NCBI RefSeq assembly: GCF_016586165.1
Contig: NZ_BCPR01000004.1
Location: 1-64,000 of the forward strand
DNA: 64,000 bases
From: Dyella sp. EPa41
GTDB taxonomy: Bacteria > Pseudomonadota > Gammaproteobacteria > Xanthomonadales > Rhodanobacteraceae
Direction of reading: 5' to 3'
Part shown: positions 1 through 8,134 of the stretch, piece after piece
Layout: the number at the start of each line of letters is the position of its first letter
How positions within the stretch are numbered: position 1 is the stretch's first letter
Program-made: the position numbers and the translations under genes
Notes under the pieces: generated by a model
What the model was told of the DNA's origin: nothing
Seen by the model: only the letters and a program-made list of their open reading frames with translations
Databases searched by the model: none

Positions 1-34
1 GTGAGCGCGCTGTGCGGGGCCGGCGGCGCTTTCT

Positions 35-57
35 CCCTCTCCCCTTCGGGGAGAGGG
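35..57. repeat. Palindromic hairpin of a dispersed extragenic repeat
   Basis: CCCTCTCCCC (35-44) and GGGGAGAGGG (48-57) form a perfect 10-bp stem around a TTC loop. It is followed by GGGTGAGGGG and the 18-mer GGGGTGGGTGCTTGCGAC at 67-84, which recurs exactly at 257-274 after a degenerate copy of the same module. This kind of pyrimidine/purine palindrome is common as a dispersed extragenic element in Xanthomonadales (general knowledge); copy number cannot be judged from this window. Confidence 0.6.
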
Positions 58-154
58 TCGGGGTGAGGGGTGGGTGCTTGCGACGGAGCCACCGATGGGC
101 GCTGCCGCACCCATGGCGACTACGGCATCCGGCCGCGATCCTTCGTCGGTTTTA

Positions 155-374
155 TCGCGCATTGGGTGCGCTCCTGCAGAAGAAGGCCATCGCGCCGTGT
201 CGCGTAAAGCCTCCACTTCCCTTCCCCTCTACCTGCCAGGAGAGGGCCGGGGTGAAGGGGTGGGTGCTTGCGACCAGCCCATTGCCTCGACTGCAGGAGC
301 GCACCCAGTGCGCGACCGCAGAACCCAACAGCGGCGCTTCGCCGGTCGTTCGCGCACCAGGTGCGCTCCTGCAT
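155..374. repeat. Three copies of a 25-bp palindromic repeat
   Basis: Copy 1 is at 155-179. Copy 2 at 291-315 is its reverse complement with one mismatch. Copy 3 at 350-374 is in the same orientation as copy 1 and shares TCGCGCA followed by GGTGCGCTCCTGCA, with three differing bases between. The core GCGCAC...GTGCGC is itself palindromic. The inverted pair could fold the transcript into a long hairpin. The pattern resembles REP-type elements moved by RAYT transposases, but no such transposase gene is in the window. Confidence 0.6.
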
Positions 375-400
375 GAAGCGGTTACATCGCGCCCAACGTG

Positions 401-751
401 TCAGCCGACGCATTCAGCCAGATCAAAAATCCGCTGCATCGGCACCCACTTCTGTCCCGCCGCCGCCCACGGCAGCGGCTGCTGGAAGGTGGACATCAAC
501 GTCTCCCAGGCCTGCACGCGTTCGCTGGCCGCATCCGCGGCCGCCTTGGCGTCGGCATCGAAGTCCGCCGGCACGCGCATCAGCATCACCAGCCGCGTTC
601 CGGTGCGAAAGATCTGCATGTCCAGGATGCCTGCCTCGCGAATCGACGCCACGATCTCCGGCCAGATGTTTTCGCGTCGATGCCAGTGTTCGTATTCGGC
701 AATCAGCGCGGGATCGTCGCGCAGGTCCAGTGCCAGGCATTGCCAGTTCAT
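401..751 (-). CDS. L-rhamnose mutarotase family protein (RhaM/DUF718)
   Basis: This 116-residue protein fits the length of the RhaM family, which interconverts alpha and beta anomers of L-rhamnose and related deoxysugars in the cytoplasm. Recognisable family features are the N-terminal LALDLRDDPALIAEYEHWH, then WPEI, and LVMLMRV in the second half, consistent with a dimeric alpha/beta-barrel fold. I chose the ATG at 751 because upstream in-frame sequence is low-complexity and this ATG overlaps the fucP stop by 4 bp (ATGA), showing translational coupling. Its partner is the permease, so L-fucose or another 6-deoxyhexose is as likely a substrate as L-rhamnose. No fucose or rhamnose catabolic enzyme is visible in the window. 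Confidence 0.8.
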   Translation of the reverse strand: MNWQCLALDLRDDPALIAEYEHWHRRENIWPEIVASIREAGILDMQIFRTGTRLVMLMRVPADFDADAKAAADAASERVQAWETLMSTFQQPLPWAAAGQKWVPMQRIFDLAECVG

Positions 752-2049
752 GCCGTCACCCCGGCCACCGCACGCTGCCAGTGCTGTTGCGCAAACAGGA
801 AGATCGCCACGAAGCAGACCGCCGGCACGAGCATCGCGTGCGCAATGCCGACGCAATCGGACGCCACTCCCATGGCCGCGGTGAGCACCGCGCCGCCGAT
901 GATGGCCATCACCAGCAGGGCCGCCGCGAACTTGCGTTCGTCATCGCCCTTGCCTTCCACCCCGAGCGCGAAGATGGTCGGATACATCACCGACATGAAG
1001 AAGCTCGACGCCACCAAGGCATAGATGCCCGGACGCCCCGCGATGAACGCCGCCACCGCCATCAGCAGCACGTTGGCCAGCGCGAACAGCGCGAGCACGC
1101 GCGAAGCCTTCAGGTGCTTCATCAGGGCAGCGCCGGCAAAACGTCCCGCCATGAAAAAGACCAGGCCCGCCGTGACAAAGCCGGCAGCTGACTTGGCCGA
1201 CGTGCCCGGCATGGTCGCCTGCGTGTAGCGGATCATGTGGCTGAATACGGCGACCTGCGCGCCCACGTAGAAGAACTGCGCCGCAATGGCGCCGAGCAGG
1301 CGCCCGTCGCGCAGCAGGCGCTTGAGCACGCCGCGCGGGGCCGGCACGCCATCCTCGCGGTGCGCCACCGACGGAAAGCGCGTCAGCCAGATCACGCCCG
1401 CCCAGGCGATCACGCCCAGGCCGATCACCAGGTAAGGCAGCTGCACCGCTGCCGCCTCGCTCTTCATGAAGGCCTCATGCGCGCCCGCGCTCATCGCGGC
1501 GAGTTCCTGGGGCGTGTGTTCCACGCCCGTGAAGATGAACTGCTGCCCGATCAGCACACCGGTGATCGATCCCAGCGGATTGAAGGCCTGGGCAAGATTG
1601 AGTCGCGCGGCAGCCGACGATGCTGGACCCAGCAGCGTGACGTACGGATTGGCCGAGGTCTCAAGGAAGGCGAGCCCGCAGGCGATCACGAAGAGCGCTG
1701 CCAGAAACATGGCATACGTGGCGTAGGCAGCTGCCGGCCAGAACAGCAAGGCTCCAACGCCATACAGGCACAGCCCGAAGATCACCGCGGACTTGTAGCC
1801 GTATCGCCGCATGTACGCGCCCGCGGGGAGCGCGACGATGAAATAGCCGAGGTAGAACGCGCTTTGCACGAGCGCTGCCTGGAAGTCCGACAGCGTGAAT
1901 GCCTTCTTGAACTGCGCCACCAACACGTCGTTGAGGTTGTTGGCTACGCCCCAGAGAAAGAAAAGACTTACGATCAAGGCCAGGGGCAACAGGGGCGTGC
2001 TGCCGTGCGAGTGACCACCCGCCGTTGTCGACGCGGCTTGTGGGTGCAT
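748..2049 (-). CDS. fucP: L-fucose:H+ symporter family permease (FucP-like MFS)
   Basis: A 433-residue inner-membrane transporter of the major facilitator superfamily with about 12 hydrophobic segments. FucP-type features are LFFLWGVANNLNDVLV in helix 1, the YLGYF and PAG segment in helix 2, and LETSANPYV in the middle of the N-domain. Family members import L-fucose, or in some lineages other hexoses, with protons. Two nearby ATGs compete: a GGAGG at 2059-2063 sits 9 nt before the ATG at 2049 but directly abuts the ATG at 2058, so I prefer 2049. The gene is coupled to the downstream mutarotase and divergent from an IclR regulator, its probable repressor. The exact sugar is inference. Confidence 0.85.
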   Translation of the reverse strand: MHPQAASTTAGGHSHGSTPLLPLALIVSLFFLWGVANNLNDVLVAQFKKAFTLSDFQAALVQSAFYLGYFIVALPAGAYMRRYGYKSAVIFGLCLYGVGALLFWPAAAYATYAMFLAALFVIACGLAFLETSANPYVTLLGPASSAAARLNLAQAFNPLGSITGVLIGQQFIFTGVEHTPQELAAMSAGAHEAFMKSEAAAVQLPYLVIGLGVIAWAGVIWLTRFPSVAHREDGVPAPRGVLKRLLRDGRLLGAIAAQFFYVGAQVAVFSHMIRYTQATMPGTSAKSAAGFVTAGLVFFMAGRFAGAALMKHLKASRVLALFALANVLLMAVAAFIAGRPGIYALVASSFFMSVMYPTIFALGVEGKGDDERKFAAALLVMAIIGGAVLTAAMGVASDCVGIAHAMLVPAVCFVAIFLFAQQHWQRAVAGVTA

Positions 2050-2112
2050 AGATGTCATCCTCCGGCGATTGGCGAATGCGGCCCTTGTGCACCGGGCGCC
2101 ACACATGTGCAA

Positions 2113-2129
2113 ATATGAACTTATAATTC
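2113..2129. promoter_or_regulatory. Candidate IclR operator in the fucP/iclR divergent region
   Basis: The 17-mer ATATGAACTTATAATTC contains an imperfect inverted repeat, GAACT/AATTC. It lies between fucP and the iclR-type gene and matches 14 of 17 positions of a site at 8604-8620 upstream of the TonB-dependent receptor. Nearby sequence (CCTGTATAACAAGTT) adds further AT-rich promoter-like bases. Binding by the adjacent IclR protein is inference. Confidence 0.45.
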
Positions 2130-2228
2130 ACCTGTATAACAAGTTGCAGCGCAGCATGCCGCGGTCGGGGAGGCAAGCGATCCCGCCCGCATAGACCGCA
2201 GACGAGCCACCCAACACCACGGACGCCC

Positions 2229-3008
2229 ATGGCCGCAGAGTCTCCCAAATACCGCGCTCCCGCCCTCGACAAGGGCCTGGACATCCTCGAGCTGCTGGCA
2301 CGCGCCGTGGCGCCGTTGACCATCGCGGAGATCTCCGAAGGCGTGGGCCGTTCGCGCGGAGAAATCTTCCGGATGCTGCAGGTACTGGAAGAACGCGACT
2401 ACATCAGCCGTCCGGACGGCGAAGGCCGCTATTCGCTCACGCCACGGCTTTTCCGCCTTGGCATGGAGCAGCCGCCGGTCAAGAGCATGGTGGAGACCGC
2501 CCTGCCCGTCATGCACAGGCTGGCGGACGACATCGACCAGTCCTGCCACCTGGTGGTGCCTTCGCAGGAGCAGATCGTGGTGATCGCGCGCGTCGACCCG
2601 CCAGGCGAAATCGGCCTGGTGGTTCGCGTGGGTCACCGGCGTCCGATCTCGCACTCCGCTTCGGGGCACGTGTTGCTGGCGTGGCAGGACGACGAAACGC
2701 GCGAGCGCTGGTTCACCATGATGATCGCGCACGAACCCCAGCTGCAGCGCGCGGCCATCGACACCGCGATCAGCGATATCCGCGCCGCCGGGTTCGCCAC
2801 CATTCCCAGCCAGGTGGTGGACGGCGTCACCGACATCTCGGCGCCGGTCATGCAGCACGGCCGGGCCACGTGCGCCATGACCATCCCCTTCATCGAGCGC
2901 CGCGGCTCCGCACTGAACATGGCGACCACCACGAAGCTGCTGGTCGAAGCAGCCAACGAAGTGTCCGAAGCACTGGCTCATCGGCCCACGCCATCCCTGG
3001 GGAACTGA
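2229..3008 (+). CDS. IclR-family transcriptional regulator
   Basis: A 259-residue regulator of the usual IclR length. Residues about 10-70 form the winged helix-turn-helix (RAPALDKGLDILELLA, then EISEGVGRSRGEIFRMLQVL as recognition region, then a wing at YISRPDGEGRYSLT). Residues about 85-250 are the effector-binding domain with IARVDPPGEIGLVVRVG and SASGHVLLAW. It is divergent from fucP-rhaM with about 180 bp between, the classical position of a local regulator. By analogy it would bind a deoxysugar or its catabolite and control its own and the fucP promoter. A matching site upstream of the receptor gene at 9029 suggests a wider regulon. Confidence 0.88.
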   Translation: MAAESPKYRAPALDKGLDILELLARAVAPLTIAEISEGVGRSRGEIFRMLQVLEERDYISRPDGEGRYSLTPRLFRLGMEQPPVKSMVETALPVMHRLADDIDQSCHLVVPSQEQIVVIARVDPPGEIGLVVRVGHRRPISHSASGHVLLAWQDDETRERWFTMMIAHEPQLQRAAIDTAISDIRAAGFATIPSQVVDGVTDISAPVMQHGRATCAMTIPFIERRGSALNMATTTKLLVEAANEVSEALAHRPTPSLGN

Positions 3009-3220
3009 AAAGCGCCTCTACACCCATGCGAAGCCGCAAGACGGGCGGCGCTCAATCAGCCATTGGTTGTAGCGCCCATGGCGATACACGGGCACGACGG
3101 CCGTGCTAGCTTGACCCCCAGCCCGGCAGCTGCACGGCAAACCGCGCCGCGCCGGCTGTGGCATCACCCGCAAGGATCGCCCTTGGTTGCGTTGGCGCTT
3201 GACCATCAGAAGGGGGCAGC

Positions 3221-3610
3221 ATGGGACACGACAAGACGCGCTCGGACGTTTCGGTCGGCCACGTGGATTGGGATGATCCACAGATCAACCGCCTGCTCGA
3301 AAACGCCGGCAGCTGGAACATCGACCATCGAAGCCACCTGCCGCCCCAGCGCGTGCAGATCCGCGTCATCTGCGGATGGAGCGCCAACGATGTCAGCAAG
3401 CCCGCGCTGCTGATCTCCGACGCCGACGGCATCATGCTGCTCGCCACGCATGTGCCCCTGCCGCACGGCGAAGAGGTTCAGGTGAACAGCGAAACAGGCG
3501 GCATCGCGCGAACACGCTGGGGCATCGTGATCGAGGAGCGCGAAGGACAACGCCAGGAAGACCGGGCGCAGGGCCTGTATCTGAACTGGTTACGACATCG
3601 CGCCCGCTAG
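3221..3610 (+). CDS. Hypothetical protein, possibly PilZ-like
   Basis: A 129-residue soluble protein. An AAGGGGG motif precedes the ATG at good spacing, supporting translation. The central part (PPQRVQIRVICGW, then ISDADGIMLLATHVPLPHGE, then TRWGIVIEE) is beta-rich and loosely resembles the C-terminal strands of PilZ c-di-GMP receptors, but the diagnostic RxxxR and (D/N)xSxxG motifs are not clearly present. I do not assign a function. It stands alone between iclR and a convergent gene. Confidence 0.6.
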   Translation: MGHDKTRSDVSVGHVDWDDPQINRLLENAGSWNIDHRSHLPPQRVQIRVICGWSANDVSKPALLISDADGIMLLATHVPLPHGEEVQVNSETGGIARTRWGIVIEEREGQRQEDRAQGLYLNWLRHRAR

Positions 3611-3686
3611 CCGTCCAAAAGACAACCGGCACCGGCACGCCACGAATGCTCCGCGGCACGCCAGGCGGCGGACTCCTCGACGCCCG

Positions 3687-4064
3687 TCACGCGGCCGCCC
3701 CTGCCCGAACCACGCCGATGCCCTCCAACGACCTGTCCTGGGACCATGACAGGTCCTGACCGGAACGTCGTGTCAGCCGCGTCACGACACCCCTTGCCTG
3801 GGATTCATCCTCCCAGACAGCGAAGCTCATGCCCGCTTCCATCATCGGGAGCGCCACGTCGGCCAGGAGCAGCCGGACCTCGACCTCGAACCACTCGCCC
3901 TGCAGGTGCTCGCCGTCGAAATGTAGGGTCGCAGACCAGAATTCATGGCCCATCTCCACCACGCTCCGCCACTCACCTCCCGAGAGGTGGCTGTCGCAAC
4001 CACCGGACTCCGTCGGGACCAGGTAAATCTCTGCGATGAAATCTGGCGATGTGTGTGCGGCCAT
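3687..4064 (-). CDS. Small protein resembling the EF-Tu C-terminal barrel
   Basis: A 125-residue protein starting at the ATG at 4064; sequence upstream in frame is not protein-like. It begins FIAEIYLVPTESGG, continues with FWSATLHFDGE and VEVRLLLADVALPMMEAGMSF, and ends with a GVVTRL segment. This order of strands is typical of stand-alone proteins that resemble domain III of elongation factor Tu; they lack any GTPase domain and their role is unknown. It is monocistronic and convergent with the preceding small gene. Identity rests on motif resemblance only. Confidence 0.6.
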   Translation of the reverse strand: MAAHTSPDFIAEIYLVPTESGGCDSHLSGGEWRSVVEMGHEFWSATLHFDGEHLQGEWFEVEVRLLLADVALPMMEAGMSFAVWEDESQARGVVTRLTRRSGQDLSWSQDRSLEGIGVVRAGAAA

Positions 4065-4453
4065 GTCGGTTGCCTGCTGACGACAACACCCTGCGCGGTC
4101 GATCCTATTGACCCGGAACGAGCGATCGATGGCCTGGTTGCTTGCCGCTGACGGGCGCCAGGCACGCGGCATCGTCACTCCCCGCCGATCGCTTATACTC
4201 GATCGGAGTCGCACGGCGGCGCGCTCCAGTTGCGTGACACCACGCCACCCTCCGGAACGAATCCCACGGTGGGTCAATGCAGGACCGCCGGGCCCGACCG
4301 ACCGGAAAAGCATGCTCGCGGAACCCGGCGGAACGCGACTGCAAATCTACGGAATGCGGGTTGCGTAAATCTACGTACGGCTGGCGAATGCGCGCCGCCA
4401 GCCGGCTTTCCATGTCCCGCCGACCGCTCCCGACGGGCAATCACACTCCCGCG
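4065..4453. other. Non-coding interval upstream of the EF-Tu-like gene
   Basis: About 390 bp between the start of the leftward gene and the stop of the leftward desaturase. No gene is supported. CGATCG at 4186-4191 and 4200-4205 flank TTATACT, giving a small palindromic promoter-like block; nothing else stands out. Confidence 0.5.
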
Positions 4454-5581
4454 TCAGCCCGCAGCCATCAATGGCCGCGCCGGCCCCGGCTTGCTGGGAA
4501 ACGCATGACGCAGGATGCGCCATACCACGGTGCCGAACTGCCTGGGCAGCGAGCCGGTGTTGTAGTGCTGGCCGTAGCGGGCGCAGATCTCGCGGACCTC
4601 CACCGCCATCGACGCGTAGCGGTTCGCCGGCACGTCGGGATAGAAGTGATGTTCGATCTGGTGGCTCAGGTTGCCGCTCCACAGGTTCATGAGCCGGCCA
4701 CCGGTGAGGTTGGACGATCCGCGCAGCTGCCGCAGGTACCAGTGGCCACGGGTTTCGTTGACCACGCTTTCCCTGGGAAACACTTCCGCATCGGCGGTGA
4801 AGTGACCGCAGAAGATGATCACGTAGGTCCAGATGTTGCGGATCACGTTCGCCACGATGTTGCCGAGCAGGACGGGCAGGAAGAACGGGCCCGCCAGCAG
4901 CGGAAACAACACGTAGTCCTTCAGCGTCTGCTTGCCGATCTTTTTCACCACCGGCGTCGCCATCTTCCACAAGGCGCGGCCCGTCATCTTGCCCGCGAAC
5001 CAGCGACCGATGCGCAGGTCCTGCAGGGCTACGCCCCATTCAAAGAGCAGCGCGAACACCACCGCGATGGCCGGCTGCATCAGGTAGAAGGGCTTCCAGC
5101 GCTGTTCGGGGAAGATGCGCAACAGGCCGTAGCCGATGTCGTCATCCATCCCGCGCACGTTGGTCCAGGTGTGGTGGCTGTAGTTGTGCGTCTTGCGCCA
5201 GTTGTCACTGGTGCCGACGATGTCCCATTCGTAGCTGCGCCCCTGCAGCGCGGGATCGCCCATCCAGTCGAACTGCCCGTGCATGACGTTGTGGCCAAGC
5301 TCCATGTTCTCCAGGATCTTGGCCAGCCCAAGCAGCACCGTTCCCAGGATGCACAACGGCCATAGCAGCGACGGCAGCACGGTGCCACCCAGTATCGCGC
5401 CAGCCATGAGCACGACGCGACCGCCCAGCCCCAGCCAGCGCACGCCGGCCACGATCCTGCGGATGTAGTCGGCGTCACCCTGCCCAAGCGTCGCCAGCGT
5501 GCGGGCGCGCAGTGCATCGAGTTCCTCGCCGAAGCGATCCAGTTCCTCCGGGCTCAGGGCGCGGCTCTTGATCTTGGGCAT
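4454..5581 (-). CDS. desB: Acyl (fatty-acid) desaturase, DesB-like
   Basis: A 375-residue membrane-bound di-iron desaturase that introduces a double bond into acyl chains using O2 and electrons from a reductase. All three histidine boxes are present: HNVMH (residues 97-101), HNYSHH (132-137) and HQIEHH (307-312), separated by hydrophobic hairpins. The QIEHH form of box 3 is typical of this branch. The ATG at 5581 is chosen because the upstream in-frame part overlaps the reductase gene. It lies 5 bp after the reductase stop, forming a two-gene operon divergent from a TetR gene. That is the same arrangement as Pseudomonas desT-desC-desB, from which the name is taken. Confidence 0.88.
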   Translation of the reverse strand: MPKIKSRALSPEELDRFGEELDALRARTLATLGQGDADYIRRIVAGVRWLGLGGRVVLMAGAILGGTVLPSLLWPLCILGTVLLGLAKILENMELGHNVMHGQFDWMGDPALQGRSYEWDIVGTSDNWRKTHNYSHHTWTNVRGMDDDIGYGLLRIFPEQRWKPFYLMQPAIAVVFALLFEWGVALQDLRIGRWFAGKMTGRALWKMATPVVKKIGKQTLKDYVLFPLLAGPFFLPVLLGNIVANVIRNIWTYVIIFCGHFTADAEVFPRESVVNETRGHWYLRQLRGSSNLTGGRLMNLWSGNLSHQIEHHFYPDVPANRYASMAVEVREICARYGQHYNTGSLPRQFGTVVWRILRHAFPSKPGPARPLMAAG

Positions 5582-5586
5582 GACGT

Positions 5587-6678
5587 TCAGAGTTCCAGGG
5601 AAAGATCGCTTTGCGCCGCGTGCATGCACAACCGCAAGGCTTGGGTAGGTTCGTGTTGCACGCTGCGATCGTGCAGGGCGCGCGTGGCGCCGCTGGGCTT
5701 GCCGCACGAGCATGTGTTGCAGATGCCCATGCGGCAGCCGTGCCGGGGTTTGATGCCCTGCTCTTCCAGCGCCTCGAGCAACGACTTGTTCCGCGCGATA
5801 TCCAGTGTTCGGCCGGTTTGAAGCAAGGTGACGCGCACATGACCCTCGTCGCTCGCGTCGACGACACGCGGCGGCGGGCTGAAGGCCTCGGACTGAAAGG
5901 ACAGGCACCGGCTGTGCAACAAGGCGCGGGCGCGTTCGACGAAACCATGCGAACCGCAGGCGAGCACGTGAATCCGCCCGTCTTCCGGCAACAGCGTGGC
6001 GAGGTGGTGCGAATCGATTCGCCCCGCCGACTCGTCCGCGGCGTGCGCAGTCTCGCCGGTCAGCATGAAGTGCACATGGAAGTTCGGATGGCGCGCCGCC
6101 AGGCCCCGCAATGTGGCGGCCTGCACCAGCTCGGCACGCGTGCGGGCCCAGTATGCCAACCGCACCGGCCGGGGAAATCCTGCCGCGGCCTGCGCCTGGA
6201 CAAGGGCGAGCATGGGGGTGATGCCGCTACCGGCTGCCAGCATCAGGCAAGGCGCCTGTCCGGCGGGCACGCAAAGCTCTCCAAACGCCTGGCCCAGCTG
6301 CAACACGCTGCCCACGGCCAGGGCCTGCAGATGCACACCGAGCTTGCCGCCCTCCACCGCCTTCACGGTCATCCGGATACACCCATCCGCGCGCGGCATG
6401 TCGGACGCGCTATAGGAGCGGGTGTAGCGCACGCCGTCGATCTCGACACCGATATTCATGTGCTGTCCGGCGCGAAAGCCGCGGAAATGGCGGTTCGGCT
6501 TGAGCACCAGCGTGGTGACGCCTTCGGCTTCGGGCCGGCGCTCGACCACCCGGGCGCGTGCGTCACCCCACGACCACAGGGGATTGAGGCGGGACAGCCA
6601 GAAGTCGAGGACGGCAGGCGGGGCCCATGCCGCGTTGAGGCGGGACAGCCAATGGGGTCGGCGAATAGCGGTTACCAT
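5587..6678 (-). CDS. desC: Ferredoxin reductase partner of the desaturase (DesC-like)
   Basis: A 363-residue flavo-iron-sulfur reductase. Residues about 45-140 form the FAD domain with RSYSASD; GSGITPM marks the NAD(P)H-binding domain; the C-terminal 2Fe-2S ferredoxin domain has the cysteine pattern CRMGICNTC followed by a late CMHAA cysteine. It should pass electrons from NAD(P)H to the desaturase encoded immediately downstream. The ATG at 6678 is 6 nt downstream of a perfect TATAAT on the same strand and has no Shine-Dalgarno, so the mRNA may be leaderless. The promoter overlaps the palindrome at 6697-6714. Confidence 0.87.
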   Translation of the reverse strand: MVTAIRRPHWLSRLNAAWAPPAVLDFWLSRLNPLWSWGDARARVVERRPEAEGVTTLVLKPNRHFRGFRAGQHMNIGVEIDGVRYTRSYSASDMPRADGCIRMTVKAVEGGKLGVHLQALAVGSVLQLGQAFGELCVPAGQAPCLMLAAGSGITPMLALVQAQAAAGFPRPVRLAYWARTRAELVQAATLRGLAARHPNFHVHFMLTGETAHAADESAGRIDSHHLATLLPEDGRIHVLACGSHGFVERARALLHSRCLSFQSEAFSPPPRVVDASDEGHVRVTLLQTGRTLDIARNKSLLEALEEQGIKPRHGCRMGICNTCSCGKPSGATRALHDRSVQHEPTQALRLCMHAAQSDLSLEL

Positions 6679-6683
6679 GGGGT

Positions 6684-6689
6684 CATTAT
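6684..6689 (-). promoter_or_regulatory. TATAAT -10 element of desC-desB
   Basis: The minus strand reads TATAAT here, then GACCCC, then ATG. Transcription starting about 7 nt downstream would begin at or next to the A of the ATG, so this looks like a leaderless promoter. The region where a -35 box would lie overlaps the operator palindrome. Confidence 0.55.
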
Positions 6690-6696
6690 ACAATCA

Positions 6697-6714
6697 TATA
6701 TACAAGTGTATATA
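6697..6714. promoter_or_regulatory. Perfect 8-2-8 palindrome, probable TetR (DesT) operator
   Basis: TATATACA-AG-TGTATATA is a perfect inverted repeat centred between the divergent desC and TetR genes. A second, imperfect pairing of GTATATAC with TCTATAC follows at about 6708-6726. TetR proteins bind such palindromes as dimers. Occupancy would block the desC promoter spacer. Assignment to the adjacent regulator is inference from position. Confidence 0.65.
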
Positions 6715-6769
6715 CGGTTGTCTATACAGCTGTCTGCTATTCTTTCGCGAGCCCCTCCGACCCGAACCG

Positions 6770-7411
6770 ATGCCTCAAGCCGCCGCCAACGACGCCTCCG
6801 AAGCCGGGCGCAAGTCCCAGATCAGCCGGGATGACCTGCTGGCGGCGGCCCTGCGCCTGCTGGGCCCGCATCGGAGCGTCTCCAGCCTCGGCCTGCGTGA
6901 AGTGGCGCGCGAAGCGGACATCGCCCCCAACAGCTTCTATCGGCACTTCCGCGACATCGACGAACTCGCGGTCGCCTTGATCGAGCTGTCCGGCGAGGCC
7001 TTGCGCAAGGTGGTCGACCAGGCGCGCGTCAACGTGGTGAGTGGCCATGCGGTGGTGCGCGGCTCCGTCGAAGCCTTCATGTCCCAGGTACGGTCCGAGG
7101 ACGGGTTGCTGCAGGTGCTGCTGCGCGAAGGAACGGCCGGGTCCGACGCCTTCAAGCGCGCCGTCGACCGCCAGCTCGATTTCTTCGAGGAGGAATTGCG
7201 GGTTGAGCTGGTGCGACTGACCGAGGCCGCCGACCAGCCCCTGCACGACCCCGCGGTGGCCGCCAAAGCCATCACGCGACTGATCTTCGCGATGGGCGCG
7301 CACGCGCTGGATCGCCCCATCGAGGACGATGCGGAACTGATCCATCAGATGACCCAGATGGTGACGATGATCCTGCTCGGCTCGCGCCACCTGCGGACAC
7401 GCCTCGGCTGA
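6770..7411 (+). CDS. desT: TetR-family regulator of the desaturase operon (DesT-like)
   Basis: A 213-residue regulator. The helix-turn-helix is in residues about 20-65 (DLLAAALRLLGPH, then SLGLREVAREADIAPNSFYR, then HFRDIDELAVALIE). The rest is a helical ligand-binding domain. In Pseudomonas, DesT senses the ratio of saturated to unsaturated acyl-CoA and represses desCB; identical gene order here makes the same role likely. The ATG at 6770 is used because it is the first plausible start after the AT-rich operator region; the longer in-frame extension reads back through the divergent gene. Confidence 0.82.
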   Translation: MPQAAANDASEAGRKSQISRDDLLAAALRLLGPHRSVSSLGLREVAREADIAPNSFYRHFRDIDELAVALIELSGEALRKVVDQARVNVVSGHAVVRGSVEAFMSQVRSEDGLLQVLLREGTAGSDAFKRAVDRQLDFFEEELRVELVRLTEAADQPLHDPAVAAKAITRLIFAMGAHALDRPIEDDAELIHQMTQMVTMILLGSRHLRTRLG

Positions 7412-7600
7412 CAGCCGTCCGCCGGCCTCGGTGCAAGCCTCGAGTATTGCGCAGGCATCACCCGATGCCATCGCATCGATGCTCATGGGATCAAGCCTGG
7501 CGGCCGGTCCACCAGCGACACGGCGCGCGGATCGCTTCCGGTTTTACTTCTGCACGGCGGCAGCCCAAGCTACCCGGAAGGCCTCGACGGGAGACAATCC

Positions 7601-8134
7601 ATGGCCAAGCTGGTCTTCGAATTGAACACGTCGCTGGATGGCTATGTCGATCACCAGAAGCTGGGGCCGCCTGACATGGCGCTCTTTCGCCATTTCACGC
7701 AGCGCGTGCGCGACCTGACGGGCATGCTGTACGGCCGCCGCATGTACGAGGTCATGCGCTACTGGGACGAGGACCGACCCGAATGGGGTGCCGATGAACG
7801 CGATTACGCGGTGGCATGGCGAAGCCGCCCGAAATGGGTCGTGTCGCGCTCGCCGGAGCCAGTCGGCCCGAACGCAACCCTTGTGGCCGATGACGTCGAA
7901 GCCGCCATACGGAGGTTGAAGGCCGGGCACGCCGGTGACATCGAAGTCGCCGGGCCGGATCTGGCGCAAAGCCTCACCGGGCTTGACCTCATCGATGAGT
8001 ATCGACTTTATGTTCACCCTGTCGTGCTTGGCCACGGCAAGCCATTTTTCGCGGGCCCTCGCCCGCCGCTCCGCCTCGTGGCCAACGACTTGATCGGCGA
8101 ACGCGTGATCCGGCTGACCTACGTGCCCGCGTGA
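7601..8134 (+). CDS. Dihydrofolate-reductase-like protein (RibD C-terminal family)
   Basis: A 177-residue soluble protein of the RibD C-terminal/YyaP-YwjB type. Diagnostic segments are the N-terminal LVFELNTSLDGYVD, LYGRRMYEVMRYWDE in the first third, and DIEVAGPDLAQSL followed by EYRLYVHPVVLGHGKPFF in the second half. The fold binds NADPH, but substrates of these stand-alone members are mostly unknown; true DHFR activity is not implied. GGGAGAC precedes the ATG. It is monocistronic between the TetR gene and a long promoter region. Confidence 0.85.
   Translation: MAKLVFELNTSLDGYVDHQKLGPPDMALFRHFTQRVRDLTGMLYGRRMYEVMRYWDEDRPEWGADERDYAVAWRSRPKWVVSRSPEPVGPNATLVADDVEAAIRRLKAGHAGDIEVAGPDLAQSLTGLDLIDEYRLYVHPVVLGHGKPFFAGPRPPLRLVANDLIGERVIRLTYVPA

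Larger units (their letters stand above)
1..400. other. Non-coding interval with extragenic repeats
   Basis: No convincing gene lies here. The frames that are open across it are arginine/proline-rich and have no recognisable domain. The interval holds a G/C hairpin, an 18-bp direct repeat and three copies of a 25-bp palindromic element, each listed separately. This looks like a dispersed extragenic repeat cluster next to the 3' end of the leftward rhaM-like gene. The left edge of the window cuts whatever lies upstream. Confidence 0.7.

Noticed and set aside
12..884. Long open frames at the left edge
   Set aside because: They are Arg/Pro/Ala-rich shadows of the leftward rhaM-like gene and of repeats, with no ribosome-binding site or domain.
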